From Algoriphagus boseongensis (GTDB taxonomy: Bacteria; Bacteroidota; Bacteroidia; Cytophagales; Cyclobacteriaceae), in the NCBI RefSeq assembly GCF_004362805.1, contig NZ_SNYF01000005.1:813201-877200 (forward strand): a stretch of 64,000 nucleotides of DNA. Reading direction: 5' to 3'. Shown here piece after piece: positions 8,176 to 17,239 of this stretch; the first letter of the stretch is position 1; the number at the start of each line of letters is the position of its first letter. The notes under the pieces were generated by a model that saw nothing but the letters and a program-made list of their open reading frames with translations, was not told the origin of the DNA and ran no database searches. The position numbers and the translations under genes were made by a program.

Positions 8176-8239
8176 ATTCAGATTAGTTTTCTTTAGGATT
8201 AAACGTTGGTTTGTTTGGATTTGCTACTTCAAATGTACC

Positions 8240-8752
8240 TCAAAGATTATTGTAATGCTTGATCCATTCATTCAATTGTCTGAAATCAAGCTTTCCCTTT
8301 GCACTTTTCAAATGATGTAAAATTGCAAGGGACTTTCGCATTCTGGATTCTGGATTTTTCACTTTGGTTACTAAGTATATTAAACTCCTTTGCTTTCCTT
8401 TGGTTAGGCTGGAGAAGTATTCCATTCCCTCCTCATCCTGATCCATGAGAACCTGAAACTCCTCTGGTACCTCATGTCCATATTCACTTAAGTCTTTTTC
8501 TAGCCGAATAGAAACTTGGGTATTTTCATCCAGATTAAGCTTTTTGACCAATTCCTTATTTAAAATGAGGTACCAATAATCTTTACCTTTCATCAAGGCC
8601 ATATGAAGAGGGCCTTCATTTTTGATCCAAACCAAAACCCTGCGATTATGATTTTGCATGAGTTCGACTGCGATCTGCTCAGGAACAGGAATATGGGTAC
8701 TCCAATGATTGAAGCCGAATTCCGCTACCTTTCCCAAATATTCCATGGTCAT
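8240..8752 (-). CDS. DUF1905/YdeI (OmpD-associated) family protein
   Basis: 170 residues, cytosolic. The N-terminal half (about 1-100) fits the DUF1905 beta-barrel fold (HIPVPEQIAVEL, RVLVWIKNEG, HMALMKGKDYWYLILNK). The C-terminal half carries the YdeI/OmpD-associated helical motif (YFSSLTKGKQRSLIYLV, then KNPESRMRKS). Family members have been linked to bacteriocin resistance, but the mechanism is unknown to me. An alternative start is the second Met, two codons in. It is followed on the same strand by the small lipoprotein gene, 64 bases away. Confidence 0.8.
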   Translation of the reverse strand: MTMEYLGKVAEFGFNHWSTHIPVPEQIAVELMQNHNRRVLVWIKNEGPLHMALMKGKDYWYLILNKELVKKLNLDENTQVSIRLEKDLSEYGHEVPEEFQVLMDQDEEGMEYFSSLTKGKQRSLIYLVTKVKNPESRMRKSLAILHHLKSAKGKLDFRQLNEWIKHYNNL

Positions 8753-9027
8753 TTTGTGATTTTTACAAATAAAAATAATTCCATTTAAAATTACTCCTTA
8801 TTAATTCAATTTTATCTTCTTAAAATCGGCATATATTTTTATTTAGAGGTAGAAATTATATGTTTAAAATCAGTGAATAAAATCAATAATTATAATGATT
8901 ATATCAAAAATAAAGTGTATATTGCAAATACATTAAAGAAAAATACTAATCATTAGTATAAATTGTTTATCTCTTTACTGGAGATTTATTTATTATATAT
9001 TTTATTCACTATATAAACATTTATTTT
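8753..9027. other. AT-rich divergent intergenic region
   Basis: About 275 very AT-rich bases separate the YdeI-like gene (minus) and the YtxH-like gene (plus). It contains several TATATTTT/TTTATT stretches but no unambiguous Bacteroidota promoter (TAnnTTTG), hairpin or ORF that I can support. It probably contains both promoters. Confidence 0.5.
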
Positions 9028-9270
9028 ATGACTACTTCAAATAAAAAACTCGCTCTTTGGCTCGGTGGATTGGCAACAGGAATTATTGCTGGCACTTTAA
9101 TCTATCAAAATAGAGAAAAGCTCGAGCCCAATAAAAACAAGTTCAATAAACTGCTATCCGATTGGCAGAAATCCGGAGAGAAGCTAAAAAACAAATTGGT
9201 TGAAGCTTCTAAAGAAAGTATTGAACGCGGAAAAAAATTAAGTAATGCTGCCGTTGAAAGCATGAATTGA
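9028..9270 (+). CDS. YtxH-domain small membrane-anchored protein
   Basis: 80 residues. One N-terminal membrane span (about 8-26, ALWLGGLATGIIAGTLIY) is followed by a lysine- and glutamate-rich amphipathic helix (about 28-80, KLLSDWQKSGEKLKNKLVEA). This is the YtxH-like architecture, often stress-induced and associated with the cell envelope. The upstream DNA is unusually AT-rich, and a strong terminator follows, so it is monocistronic. The exact role is unknown. Confidence 0.78.
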   Translation: MTTSNKKLALWLGGLATGIIAGTLIYQNREKLEPNKNKFNKLLSDWQKSGEKLKNKLVEASKESIERGKKLSNAAVESMN

Positions 9271-9290
9271 TATTTATAAACCCAGAATCG

Positions 9291-9322
9291 AAAAAGCCAT
9301 GGCAAAACCATGGCTTTTTTTA
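9291..9322 (+). terminator. Terminator after the YtxH-like gene
   Basis: A perfect 12-bp stem AAAAAGCCATGG (9291-9302), loop CAAAA, CCATGGCTTTTT (9308-9319), runs into further T residues. Confidence 0.9.
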
Positions 9323-9373
9323 TTTCTAAGGGAAATTTATTCTATCTTAATTTCTTTAAGAATTAGCTTAAGG

Positions 9374-10531
9374 ATGTCATTAATTTCTAAACTACCACAT
9401 ATCGGGACGACCATTTTCACGGTAATGTCCAAAATGGCCACTGATGCCGAGGCCATCAACCTTTCCCAAGGTTTCCCGGGATTTGGAGCAGATCCTATTC
9501 TTCTGGATTTGGTTGCAAAGTATACCAAAGGAGGATTCAATCAGTATTCGCCAATGTCTGGAATTCCTGCTTTGAGAAGCATTTTGGCAGAAAAGACTAA
9601 ACTCACCCAAGGTTATCTTCCTGATCAGGAAACAGAGGTTACCATTGTTTCTGGTGCGACGGAAGCTATTTTCTGTGCAGTAACTGCCGTGGTAAGAGAA
9701 GGGGATGAAGTGATTGTTTTGGAACCTGCCTACGATAGCTACGAACCTGCCATTTCTTTGAATAAGGGAGTTCCAATTTATGTTCCCCTAAATTCTGGTA
9801 ACTTTTCTGTGGATTGGGAAAAAGTAAAGGATGCCATTTCGCCCAAGACACGAGCTATTATGGTCAATTCACCTCATAATCCCAGTGGCTATGTTTGGAC
9901 CCTTTCTGATGTCAATCAACTGGCAGAATTGATCCGGGAAAAAAACATTTATGTGATTAGTGACGAGGTGTATGAGCATATCACTTTTGACGGGAAAACC
10001 CATTGTTCCCTTGGTGCGCATCCGGAATTGCGGGAAAAGACCTTTGTATGCGGTTCTTTTGGAAAATCCTTCCATGTGACAGGATGGAAAATTGGCTATT
10101 GTCTTGCTCCAGCTGCCCTGACCTCAGAATTTAGAAAAATCCATCAATACGTCACTTTTAGTACTGTGACTCCCATTCAATTTGCCCTTGCCGAATATTT
10201 GGAAGTTCCGGATAGGTATTTGAGTATTCCTGAATTTTACCAAAAGAAGCGGGACTTGTTTGCCAAAGGTTTAGCAGAAACTGAGCTTGAATTTATTCCT
10301 AGCAGTGGAAGTTTTTTTCAATTAGCCAGTTATGGGCATTTATCTAAAATTTCAGATAGGGAGCTCGCTGAAAAAATGACCAAAGAGCTAAGGGTGGCTT
10401 GTATTCCTATTTCCGTTTTCTACTCCGATAAAAAGGATGACAAAATCATCCGGTTTTGTTTTGCAAAAGAGGAAGCAGAATTAGAAGAAGCTTTAAACCG
10501 ACTCAAAAACCTATCTTCAATCCTTTCCTGA
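9374..10531 (+). CDS. Methionine aminotransferase, PLP fold type I (YbdL-like)
   Basis: 385 residues from the ATG at 9374; the frame extends upstream to 9299, but that part reads through the terminator. Class I/II aminotransferase: INLSQGFPGFGAD (29-40), the NPH(N)PSG substrate/PLP motif (about 165-171), SDEVYEHITF (197-206) and the Schiff-base lysine Lys231 in SFGKSFHVTGWKIGY. The closest family I recognise is YbdL/kynurenine-aminotransferase-like methionine aminotransferase, which converts 2-oxo-4-methylthiobutanoate to methionine in the salvage pathway. Substrate is inferred. The DUF1684 gene follows 2 bases later. Confidence 0.88.
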   Translation: MSLISKLPHIGTTIFTVMSKMATDAEAINLSQGFPGFGADPILLDLVAKYTKGGFNQYSPMSGIPALRSILAEKTKLTQGYLPDQETEVTIVSGATEAIFCAVTAVVREGDEVIVLEPAYDSYEPAISLNKGVPIYVPLNSGNFSVDWEKVKDAISPKTRAIMVNSPHNPSGYVWTLSDVNQLAELIREKNIYVISDEVYEHITFDGKTHCSLGAHPELREKTFVCGSFGKSFHVTGWKIGYCLAPAALTSEFRKIHQYVTFSTVTPIQFALAEYLEVPDRYLSIPEFYQKKRDLFAKGLAETELEFIPSSGSFFQLASYGHLSKISDRELAEKMTKELRVACIPISVFYSDKKDDKIIRFCFAKEEAELEEALNRLKNLSSILS

Positions 10532-10533
10532 TT

Positions 10534-11382
10534 ATGAAATTTAGACTTCTGTTGATACTTTTCTTTTTCTCCTTGTCAAGTATTTGCTTGGCTCAGGAGA
10601 ACAAGTTTGAGAATTGGAAAAAGGAAAGGGAGCTGGAAATCACCAAAGAAGACGGCTGGCTAAATTTAGTCGGGCTTTTGGCTATCGATGAGCAGAAAGC
10701 CTATTTGAATGAACTTCCAAATGATAGCTTGGTCATTTCAGACCAATCCAATAAAAGAACCATCGGCACTTTCCAGTTTCTCAACGATTCGGTTTGGTTC
10801 CTTTTTAATCCTAAAATTTCCAAACAAAAAAGTCTGGTATATCCCTTGGAATATGGTAAAGGAGGGGGAGTTTATTACAAGCATTGGAAGTGGCTTGTGA
10901 TCCATAGAGGAGGGCAATATTCTCTTCGCCTGAGAGATTTGGAGCATCCGGCCGTTAAAAATTTTGAACCTCTCCCATACTTTGACTACAATCCAAAGTT
11001 TAGAGTCAAGGCATTTTTTGAACCTAAATTCAATCAAACCATGAATGTTCCCAATGTTTTGGGTCAGGTGATTGAATGGAAAGTAATGGGGATTTTGAAA
11101 TTCGAACTGGATGGAAAACCTATGGAATTGACGGTTTTGGATGAATTAGGGAAGTTTTTTTTGATTTTCTCTGACTTAACCAATGAACAGGAAACTTATC
11201 CAACAGGTCGATACATGTACATTGACTATCCTGATCGAACAGGGAATACAGTCATTGATTTTAATTTTTCCTACAATCCTCCCTGTGCTTTTACCGCTTT
11301 TGCCACTTGTCCAATTCCCCCAAAGGAAAATAGAATGGAGGTAAGAATAGAGGCTGGAGAGAAAATGCCTAATAGTTATTAA
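10534..11382 (+). CDS. Secreted DUF1684 family protein
   Basis: 282 residues from the ATG at 10534, whose signal peptide (about 1-20, ending SSICLAQ) decides the start; upstream codons overlap the aminotransferase. DUF1684 hallmarks are WKKERELEITKEDGWLNLVG at the mature N-terminus and the C-terminal DFNFSYNPPCAFTAFATCP block with two cysteines. Function is unknown. The two-base gap after the aminotransferase gene suggests one transcript, but no functional link is obvious. Confidence 0.87.
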   Translation: MKFRLLLILFFFSLSSICLAQENKFENWKKERELEITKEDGWLNLVGLLAIDEQKAYLNELPNDSLVISDQSNKRTIGTFQFLNDSVWFLFNPKISKQKSLVYPLEYGKGGGVYYKHWKWLVIHRGGQYSLRLRDLEHPAVKNFEPLPYFDYNPKFRVKAFFEPKFNQTMNVPNVLGQVIEWKVMGILKFELDGKPMELTVLDELGKFFLIFSDLTNEQETYPTGRYMYIDYPDRTGNTVIDFNFSYNPPCAFTAFATCPIPPKENRMEVRIEAGEKMPNSY

Positions 11383-11418
11383 GAAAGGCTGTTTCGATAA
11401 AAAACAGCCTTTCTTATT
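11381..11418. terminator. Terminator between DUF1684 and TIM-barrel genes
   Basis: Stem AAGAAAGGCTGTTT (11381-11394) pairs with AAACAGCCTTTCTT (11402-11415) around a 7-base loop. It lies between convergent genes and can serve both. Confidence 0.85.
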
Positions 11419-11434
11419 TTGAATATGGTTCGGT

Positions 11435-12463
11435 TTAAGCCAAAGCTTTTCTACAAAACTCCACGCATTTCTGAACTTCCTTCACTGCATCTGAATCGGC
11501 AGGAACCTGGTATTCCAATTCAATGGTTGCGGGGAATTTGTATTTATTCTTTTGCATCAATTTTAGCATGTCTCCGATAGGAGTGTCCCCTGTTCCCCAA
11601 GCCAAATTTCCTTTGCCGTTGGCGGGTGTTTGCCTGTCTTTGGTATGCATGCTCAGGATTCGGCTATGTTGCTTTTCAATCAACTGAAGTAAATCGGTAT
11701 GGCCTGCGGCAATGTAATGTCCTGCATCCAGGTTAAGTCCGTTTTTTGGACTTTGAGCCAATGCTGTATCCCAGAAAGTGAAGGTTTCTTGCTCATGTCC
11801 ATGATAGCCAACTGACATTCCGTATTGTTCACCTAGTTTTCCTAAGCGCATAGTCTGCTCATCATTGGAAGGATGCTCAAGAGTCACGTGGGTCGCTCCC
11901 AGTGCTTTAGCAGCTTTCATTCCATAGGCTACCTCCAGATCTGAATTATTCGTCCCAAAGGCGGAAGGTTTGAAAGCATAAATGCTAACTCCGGCATCTT
12001 TGTACATTTTTCTCAGCTCCTCGAATTTCTTCATATCCACCTTAGCTCTCCATTCTGCCACTGTTTTGGAGTAGGCATCACTTTGAGCTCGGATATCGGC
12101 CAATTCCTTGGTTTCGTCTTCTGTTAGCGTCTCGCCTCTTCTTTGTTTTCCTCCCAGTTGAAAAGCTCTCATTCTATTGAAAGTAGGAGCAGGCATACCT
12201 GCAAAACTTTCCGCAGGGTCTCCCATTAGTTCTATTGAGGAAAGACTTGAATCCACAACATACTTCAAAGTGGCCTCAGCACTTTGGTCGGGCATGGTTC
12301 GGAAGGAATAGGTGATGCATCCAATTTTCACTCCATTGATTTCTGAATCAGGTTTGTTGAAGGATTTAATCAGGGCTGGAGCCCCATGAATCCAAGATGG
12401 AGCAGTGACAAGACCTGCAATTCCTAAAGCAGACTTTTGGAGAAATTCTCGACGATTTTTCAT
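11435..12463 (-). CDS. Tat-exported sugar phosphate isomerase/epimerase-like TIM-barrel protein
   Basis: 342 residues from the ATG at 12461-12463. The N-terminus MKNRREFLQKSALGIAGLV is a twin-arginine signal (NRREFLQK), which favours this start over the one nine codons upstream. The mature protein matches AP-endonuclease-2/xylose-isomerase-like TIM barrels: VKIGCITYSFR, IELMGDPAE, HVTLEHPSND, VGYHGHEQE, GLNLDAGHYIAAG and SMHTKD, with His/Glu/Asp residues suited to a divalent metal. Such exported proteins are common in Bacteroidota carbohydrate loci; the substrate is unknown and no polysaccharide locus is adjacent. A short inverted repeat (12474-12495) sits just upstream. Confidence 0.87.
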   Translation of the reverse strand: MKNRREFLQKSALGIAGLVTAPSWIHGAPALIKSFNKPDSEINGVKIGCITYSFRTMPDQSAEATLKYVVDSSLSSIELMGDPAESFAGMPAPTFNRMRAFQLGGKQRRGETLTEDETKELADIRAQSDAYSKTVAEWRAKVDMKKFEELRKMYKDAGVSIYAFKPSAFGTNNSDLEVAYGMKAAKALGATHVTLEHPSNDEQTMRLGKLGEQYGMSVGYHGHEQETFTFWDTALAQSPKNGLNLDAGHYIAAGHTDLLQLIEKQHSRILSMHTKDRQTPANGKGNLAWGTGDTPIGDMLKLMQKNKYKFPATIELEYQVPADSDAVKEVQKCVEFCRKALA

Positions 12464-12473
12464 GGTTAATGGG

Positions 12474-12495
12474 TTTGATTGGTATTTCAATCAAA
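12474..12495. promoter_or_regulatory. Short inverted repeat upstream of the TIM-barrel gene
   Basis: TTTGATTG (12474-12481) and CAATCAAA (12488-12495) form a perfect 8-bp inverted repeat with a six-base spacer, 11 bases before the start codon. It could be an operator or a 5' hairpin. The rest of the gap to 12720 holds nothing else I can support. Confidence 0.35.
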
Positions 12496-12720
12496 TTAAA
12501 AATAAATCACAGGTAATTTTCTCTTTTTTGGTAAAAGAGATCAGAGCGGGGTTTATTGGCTAAAAATGATTTTGAGAAAGGGAAAAATCTAAAATTCAAT
12601 TGCCACTTTAAGGTCTTTGGGAAAAGATAGGATCAGGGAATTATTTCTCCAAAAAGAAAAGATATAACTGGAGAATTGAATCTGTCTTTTTTAACTCGAA
12701 ACTAGAAATTAATCAAGCTA

Positions 12721-13815
12721 TTACTTCAAACCCAAAGATTTGTTTTCTGGATCCTTGACCAATCTAAATCCGACATTGGATGTTCCCGAATCAAAAGCTT
12801 GACCTTGACGCGCTGAAGGTCTATAATTCACACAGTAGTTTGGAGAGCAAAGGAAAGAGCCTCCCTTAATCACTCTTTCTTGAGCGTAAGGATTATCGGG
12901 GTTATAGCATGGGTTCATTCCTTCATCCAATTTAGGTGCTTGGCCAGCGATTCTGGCAAATTTCAAGGCATCATACCAATCGGAAGTTAGTTCCCAAACA
13001 TTTCCAATCATGTCGTAAAGTCCAAACCCATTAGGAGCAAAAGACTTGACAGGGGAAGTGCCTAAATAGCCATCATTTCCTAAATTTTCATTTGGGAAAT
13101 TTCCTTGGAATGTATTGGCCAAATGCTGACCTGACGGGGTTAACTCATCCCCCCAAGCGAATCTTCTTCCATTTACACCGCCTCTAGCAGCAAATTCCCA
13201 TTCAAACTCGGTTGGAAGTCTTTTTCCAGCCCATGCTGCATAGGCTTCAGCATCTTCAAAAGCGATATGAACTACAGGATGATTTTCTCTTCCTTCCAAA
13301 TTGCTCTCAGGGCCTTCTGGATGTTTCCAATTTGCTCCATTTACCCAACTCCACCAAAGTGAGATATCCTGTGTAGGAACAGGGTAGGGAGGAGGGGTGA
13401 AAACCATGGAACCTGGAACTAGAACTGAAGCATCAGGTTTTGGTGTACCCGGAGGCAATTGCTTCTTCAATTCCTCCCAATCAATTTCTCTTTCGGCAAT
13501 AGTCACGTAGCCTGTTTCCTCAACAAATTTTGCAAATTCTGCATTGGTGACTTCGTGGAGATCCATCCAAAATCCAGAAACCTTGACATTTACTGCAGGT
13601 TTTTCGGCATCGTAGGCATCGGCTTCATTAGTTCCCATGATAAATTCTCCACCCGGAATCCAAACCATGCCCTCTTCTTTGATTGGTGGCTCTGGATCAG
13701 AAAAGACCACCTCAGTGGATGAATTGGAGGGGCTTTCCGATTCATTTTTGCTTGATTGATTACAAGAGACGAAAAAGAGAAAGCAACTAACTAAAAGGAT
13801 ACTTGGGAATTTCAT
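12721..13815 (-). CDS. Formylglycine-generating enzyme (FGE/SUMF1)-like lipoprotein
   Basis: 364 residues. A lipoprotein signal ends at FFVSC (Cys about 19), followed by a Ser/Glu-rich linker and a full FGE-sulfatase domain starting at GMVWIPGGEFIMGTNE. The C-terminal KGGSFLCSPNYCVNYRPSAR block keeps two cysteines (323 and 328) at the spacing of the copper-binding active-site pair of true formylglycine-generating enzymes, and it ends with SNVGFRLV. True FGE converts a sulfatase Cys to formylglycine using Cu(I) and oxygen. No sulfatase is nearby, so it may act on a distant one or belong to the gliding/secretion-linked lipoprotein relatives. It is followed by neither an operon partner nor a clear terminator. 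Confidence 0.87.
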   Translation of the reverse strand: MKFPSILLVSCFLFFVSCNQSSKNESESPSNSSTEVVFSDPEPPIKEEGMVWIPGGEFIMGTNEADAYDAEKPAVNVKVSGFWMDLHEVTNAEFAKFVEETGYVTIAEREIDWEELKKQLPPGTPKPDASVLVPGSMVFTPPPYPVPTQDISLWWSWVNGANWKHPEGPESNLEGRENHPVVHIAFEDAEAYAAWAGKRLPTEFEWEFAARGGVNGRRFAWGDELTPSGQHLANTFQGNFPNENLGNDGYLGTSPVKSFAPNGFGLYDMIGNVWELTSDWYDALKFARIAGQAPKLDEGMNPCYNPDNPYAQERVIKGGSFLCSPNYCVNYRPSARQGQAFDSGTSNVGFRLVKDPENKSLGLK

Positions 13816-13864
13816 TACTTCTACTATTGAGGATTATGGATATGCAAGATAACAATCCTGCTAA

Positions 13865-14881
13865 TTAATCCCGATCCTCCAACAAAGCGATTTTTGAATG
13901 GACTTTCTTGCGAAGTTTATTGAAAAATTGCTTTCTTTCTTTCTCCCCAGTTCCACTGATCAGTGTAGATTTCTTCATGAGGTTGTCCAAATTCTTAAAA
14001 ATAGCCTCATTGAACTTTTGATCTTGTGTACCCACAAAATACAAAACGCTATGGTTGAGGTAGGTGATTTTAGTGTCTCCGATTTCTGCCATAAAGGTGT
14101 TGTCACCCAACACGATTTCATTCAGATAAAGTTGATAATCTCCGCTATCCTCTGTTGGAGGCTGTCCAAAAGCACATTTTTTTCCCAATTCAGCCATTTT
14201 CTCCAAGTGATCAATTACTTCCAAAACACATTGATAAAGCTTTAGCGTGACATTGGGTTCAGGTATAAGTCCCATTTCATGATAAACTTCTATCTGCCGA
14301 AGCGTGGTGGTTAAGCCTTCTTCATTCCAGATTTCAGATGTAGGGACCTTATTGTAGACCTTGATGATTTTATTGGTGATTTCTTGATAAGGAGCAAAGT
14401 AATTTTTGTCTAGAGTAAATTTCTCATTCTTCAGGCTTTCGTAGTAAAGGATAGATTTCATCCAAAAGAAGAACTTAAAACCAGCAAGGAGGGGATGATA
14501 ATAATGATGAAAAGGAGGCATGTCTTTTACTAGGAAAAAAACATGTCTTTTGGAGAAGCTATTGACCAAATTCAATTGGGCAAGTACATCTTCCATCCAA
14601 ATCTTAAAGGCATCCTCTTGATAGGTATTTACTGTTCCTTGAAATACAATTGATTTGGAGTCTTGGCTAAAAAATTTGTCTAGGGAAATATTGAATTTTT
14701 GGCAAAGAGTCAGGATTTCATCGAAGTCCAAAAGTTTCTCTCCACGAATCCTTCTGTATGCGCTATCCATACTCAAATTGAGGACTTCTGAAATTTCATC
14801 TACCAAGGAGGCATAGGGTGGAATTGATCCTTTGATTGCCGAGAAAAATTGAGATTGGGCATTAGCTAATGGTTCCTGCAT
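13865..14881 (-). CDS. Helix-turn-helix transcriptional regulator (XRE/BetR-like)
   Basis: 338 residues. The N-terminal part (about 18-75) reads as a helix-turn-helix of the XRE/BetR type: LVDEISEVLNLSMDSAYRRI followed by RGEKLLDFDEILTLCQKF. The remaining 260 residues are helical, rich in aromatic residues and without a recognised ligand domain. This size and architecture is frequent in Cytophagia and Flavobacteriia. It is preceded by about 295 AT-rich bases. Target genes are unknown; the formylglycine-enzyme-like gene downstream on the same strand lies 49 bases away and could be cotranscribed. Confidence 0.75.
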   Translation of the reverse strand: MQEPLANAQSQFFSAIKGSIPPYASLVDEISEVLNLSMDSAYRRIRGEKLLDFDEILTLCQKFNISLDKFFSQDSKSIVFQGTVNTYQEDAFKIWMEDVLAQLNLVNSFSKRHVFFLVKDMPPFHHYYHPLLAGFKFFFWMKSILYYESLKNEKFTLDKNYFAPYQEITNKIIKVYNKVPTSEIWNEEGLTTTLRQIEVYHEMGLIPEPNVTLKLYQCVLEVIDHLEKMAELGKKCAFGQPPTEDSGDYQLYLNEIVLGDNTFMAEIGDTKITYLNHSVLYFVGTQDQKFNEAIFKNLDNLMKKSTLISGTGEKERKQFFNKLRKKVHSKIALLEDRD

Positions 14882-15128
14882 AGATTCCTTATTACTTGTA
14901 AGCTATTTTGGTCAGATATAATATATAAAATATTTAATTAACAATTATTTAAAATTTTATTTGGGGTATATGAGGTTTTTTAGAATTAAATACTTAAAAT
15001 TTTAATTTTGCATTTAAGTCATATATTTTTTCAATTTTCTTTGAATTAAAATTCAGAATTGACTTTAGAGTAGATTCGAATAAAATTCAGAATCGAAGAA
15101 GATTAAAGTCTAAATTTTATAAATAAAA
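14882..15128. other. AT-rich intergenic region upstream of the HTH gene
   Basis: About 250 AT-rich bases. It holds two copies of AAAATTCAGAAT (about 15049-15060 and 15081-15092) and stretches of AATTTTAAT type words, but no ORF or clear terminator apart from the ferritin terminator at its right edge. It presumably carries the HTH gene promoter. Confidence 0.5.
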
Positions 15129-15156
15129 AAATGCCTTGAGGAATCCCAAGGCATTT
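15129..15156 (-). terminator. Terminator of the ferritin gene
   Basis: AAATGCCTTG (15129-15138) and CAAGGCATTT (15147-15156) form a 10-bp stem with an eight-base loop. On the minus strand it is followed by a T-run (the A-run at 15121-15130), 20 bases after the ferritin stop. Confidence 0.88.
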
Positions 15157-15176
15157 CAGTTTAAACTATTTATCTA

Positions 15177-15725
15177 TTACTCACCTGCATTAGCAGCACT
15201 GTGTAGTTTGCCGAGTTCCTGATCGATGGTCCATAGTCCAATGCCTTCTTCCCCAATGATGTCGAACAACTCAAGAGCTCTTCTTGACATAGTTTCCTCT
15301 TCCCGCTGTTCTGTAACGTACCATTGCATAAAGCTGAAAGTAGCAAAGTCTTTGACACCAAAGGCATGATCAACGATGTTGTTGATTGACTTGGTGACTT
15401 TGATTTCGTGTTCAAGAATCAATTCAAAAATCTCCCGTAAAGAATGGAAATTGTGTCGGATACCTGTGATTTCAGGTTGGATCGCATGGCCTCCAGCTTC
15501 ATTCACATAATGGAAAATTTTCATCATGTGCATTCTTTCCTCATCCGCATGGGTATAGAGATATTGAGCTGCATTAGCATAACCCATCATATGACACCAT
15601 GATGCCATGGAAAGGTAATAAGCAGAGGATTTTCCCTCCATTTCGATTTGTTTATTCAACAAAGCTTCTGTATCTGGCAACAACGAACGCTGAAGCGTTA
15701 CTATTTCTTTCTGTTTCATATCCAA
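15177..15725 (-). CDS. Non-heme ferritin (FtnA-like)
   Basis: 182 residues. A four-helix ferritin with the diiron ferroxidase ligands in place: LLNKQIEMEGKSSAYYLSMA (helix A, Glu), THADEERMHMMKIFHYVNEA (helix B, ExxH as EERMH) and the helix C/D region FMQWYVTEQREEETMSRR. The family stores iron as a mineral in a 24-subunit shell and detoxifies Fe(II) with oxygen or peroxide. It is monocistronic, with its own terminator. Met1 or Met3 could be the start. Confidence 0.95.
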   Translation of the reverse strand: MDMKQKEIVTLQRSLLPDTEALLNKQIEMEGKSSAYYLSMASWCHMMGYANAAQYLYTHADEERMHMMKIFHYVNEAGGHAIQPEITGIRHNFHSLREIFELILEHEIKVTKSINNIVDHAFGVKDFATFSFMQWYVTEQREEETMSRRALELFDIIGEEGIGLWTIDQELGKLHSAANAGE

Positions 15726-15825
15726 AGTTTTATTTACATAAACATAACCAAAATTGCGGTACTTATGATTCCCTTTCTATGGCAAAAACTGCCAATTTAG
15801 AATGGATTTAAAGTTTTTTAGCTTT

Positions 15826-17172
15826 TTATCGGGATAAAGGAGTTGGCCAAACAGCCAAGCTTTCCTCACCATTTTCGGCCACAGATTGTACAGCGAAGAA
15901 ATAATTATCCTTGCTATATGGAAGAGTCAAGGTGGTGTCAGTGGTAAAGAATTTCTTTTCCCACATAGGTGAGGAAGTTTCGCGCATCAATACATAATAG
16001 CCTTTCACTTTCTTGATTTCTGGAGCTTTCCAAACCAAGGTAGACTTGTTGGTTAGTCCACGTACGTCTATTCTCACATCCTGAGGAACTCCCGAGGAAT
16101 TTGCAAGGGAAGCTGCTGAGGCAAGGTTTACAGCAGAAACTTTTCTCAAGTACTCAAAATCCATGAATTCCGGTAAATCACCATATTGGATTCCATCTTC
16201 AACTCGCACATTCTCATGTTGATGGATGAAATTTTCATTCATCTCGGACATTCTAACAGCTGTAAATCCATTTCTCATAAATGGAGTTTGGTCTCCACCT
16301 CTTAAAAATCGATCGCTTCTGTAGATCAATTTCACCTCCATATGATCCACATACTTTTCACCAGTTTCCTTTATGTATCTGGCTAATTGTCTGGATTTAC
16401 TGTCATTATCGGCATTGGTTGATCTTCTGATATTTCCAGCTCTTTCATCTTCAGCCAAAGGGATTGTTTCTGAGAAAACTCTCATTTGGGTATTGTTGCT
16501 GATCAGCGTTTCGGAGGAATTGCTGTTTCCGACAATATCATTGTTCAAAACCGCCTCGATTTGCCAAGAAGCTTCTTTTGCTTTATCAGCCAAATAAGTT
16601 GCTCCTTTTAGTCCTTGCTCTTCACCGGTAAAGGCGACAAAAAGGATGGTTGCTGAAAACTCCTTTTTTGCAAGAATTCTGGCTAATTCCATAACTACCG
16701 CCACGCCGCTTCCATCATCATTTGCTCCAGGTGCAGCACCATCCTTGTCCATGACGTCCTTGTTTCTGGAATCCAAATGACCTGAAACAACAATGATTCT
16801 TGGGTCATTGGGATTGGTTCCTTTTAGCGTTGCCACTACATTGGCTACTTTGGAATCTTCCAAAATTCTTCTTCCATCACCGGGGGTAACGAACTCCTCA
16901 ATTTCTGCAGTCAATCGTCCATTGGAAGCCGCAGCAAATTGCTTGAATTTCTTTAGGACATAATTTTGAGCGGCAGGCATTCCATTGCTTGCATCTGTAT
17001 TCAGCGTATGGCGGGAATTGAAAGCAGCTAAATCGTAGATGTATTTTTTCAAAGAATCGGAAGAAACTTCCTGTACCAGTTTTTCGATTTCGAGATTTCG
17101 GTGAATACTTTCTTGGGCAAATCCGGCCATTGAAATCAATCCGACTCCCAGGGTGAATAAAATTTTACGCAT
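15826..17172 (-). CDS. Secreted M28 family zinc aminopeptidase with C-terminal Fn3-like domain
   Basis: 448 residues with a signal peptide (about 1-19, GLISMAGFAQ). The M28 metal site is visible: VSGHLDSR (His and metal), GANDDGSG (bridging Asp), FTGEEQGLKG (catalytic Glu pair) and NNDIVGN. After about residue 350 comes a fibronectin type III-like domain (PQDVRIDVRGLTN, VWKAPEIKKVKGYYVLMRE), usual in secreted Bacteroidota peptidases. It releases N-terminal amino acids from peptides in the periplasm or outside the cell. It is divergent from the DinB-like gene. Confidence 0.92.
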   Translation of the reverse strand: MRKILFTLGVGLISMAGFAQESIHRNLEIEKLVQEVSSDSLKKYIYDLAAFNSRHTLNTDASNGMPAAQNYVLKKFKQFAAASNGRLTAEIEEFVTPGDGRRILEDSKVANVVATLKGTNPNDPRIIVVSGHLDSRNKDVMDKDGAAPGANDDGSGVAVVMELARILAKKEFSATILFVAFTGEEQGLKGATYLADKAKEASWQIEAVLNNDIVGNSNSSETLISNNTQMRVFSETIPLAEDERAGNIRRSTNADNDSKSRQLARYIKETGEKYVDHMEVKLIYRSDRFLRGGDQTPFMRNGFTAVRMSEMNENFIHQHENVRVEDGIQYGDLPEFMDFEYLRKVSAVNLASAASLANSSGVPQDVRIDVRGLTNKSTLVWKAPEIKKVKGYYVLMRETSSPMWEKKFFTTDTTLTLPYSKDNYFFAVQSVAENGEESLAVWPTPLSR

Positions 17173-17239
17173 GTTTGGTAGGGTTTTTTATGTAAGCCTA
17201 AATTTATTTGGTAAGATTAAATCCCAAAGCAACTTTTAC

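Noticed and set aside
9299..9373. Earlier start for the methionine aminotransferase gene.
   Set aside because: The extra 25 codons run through the terminator of the preceding gene and lack family similarity.
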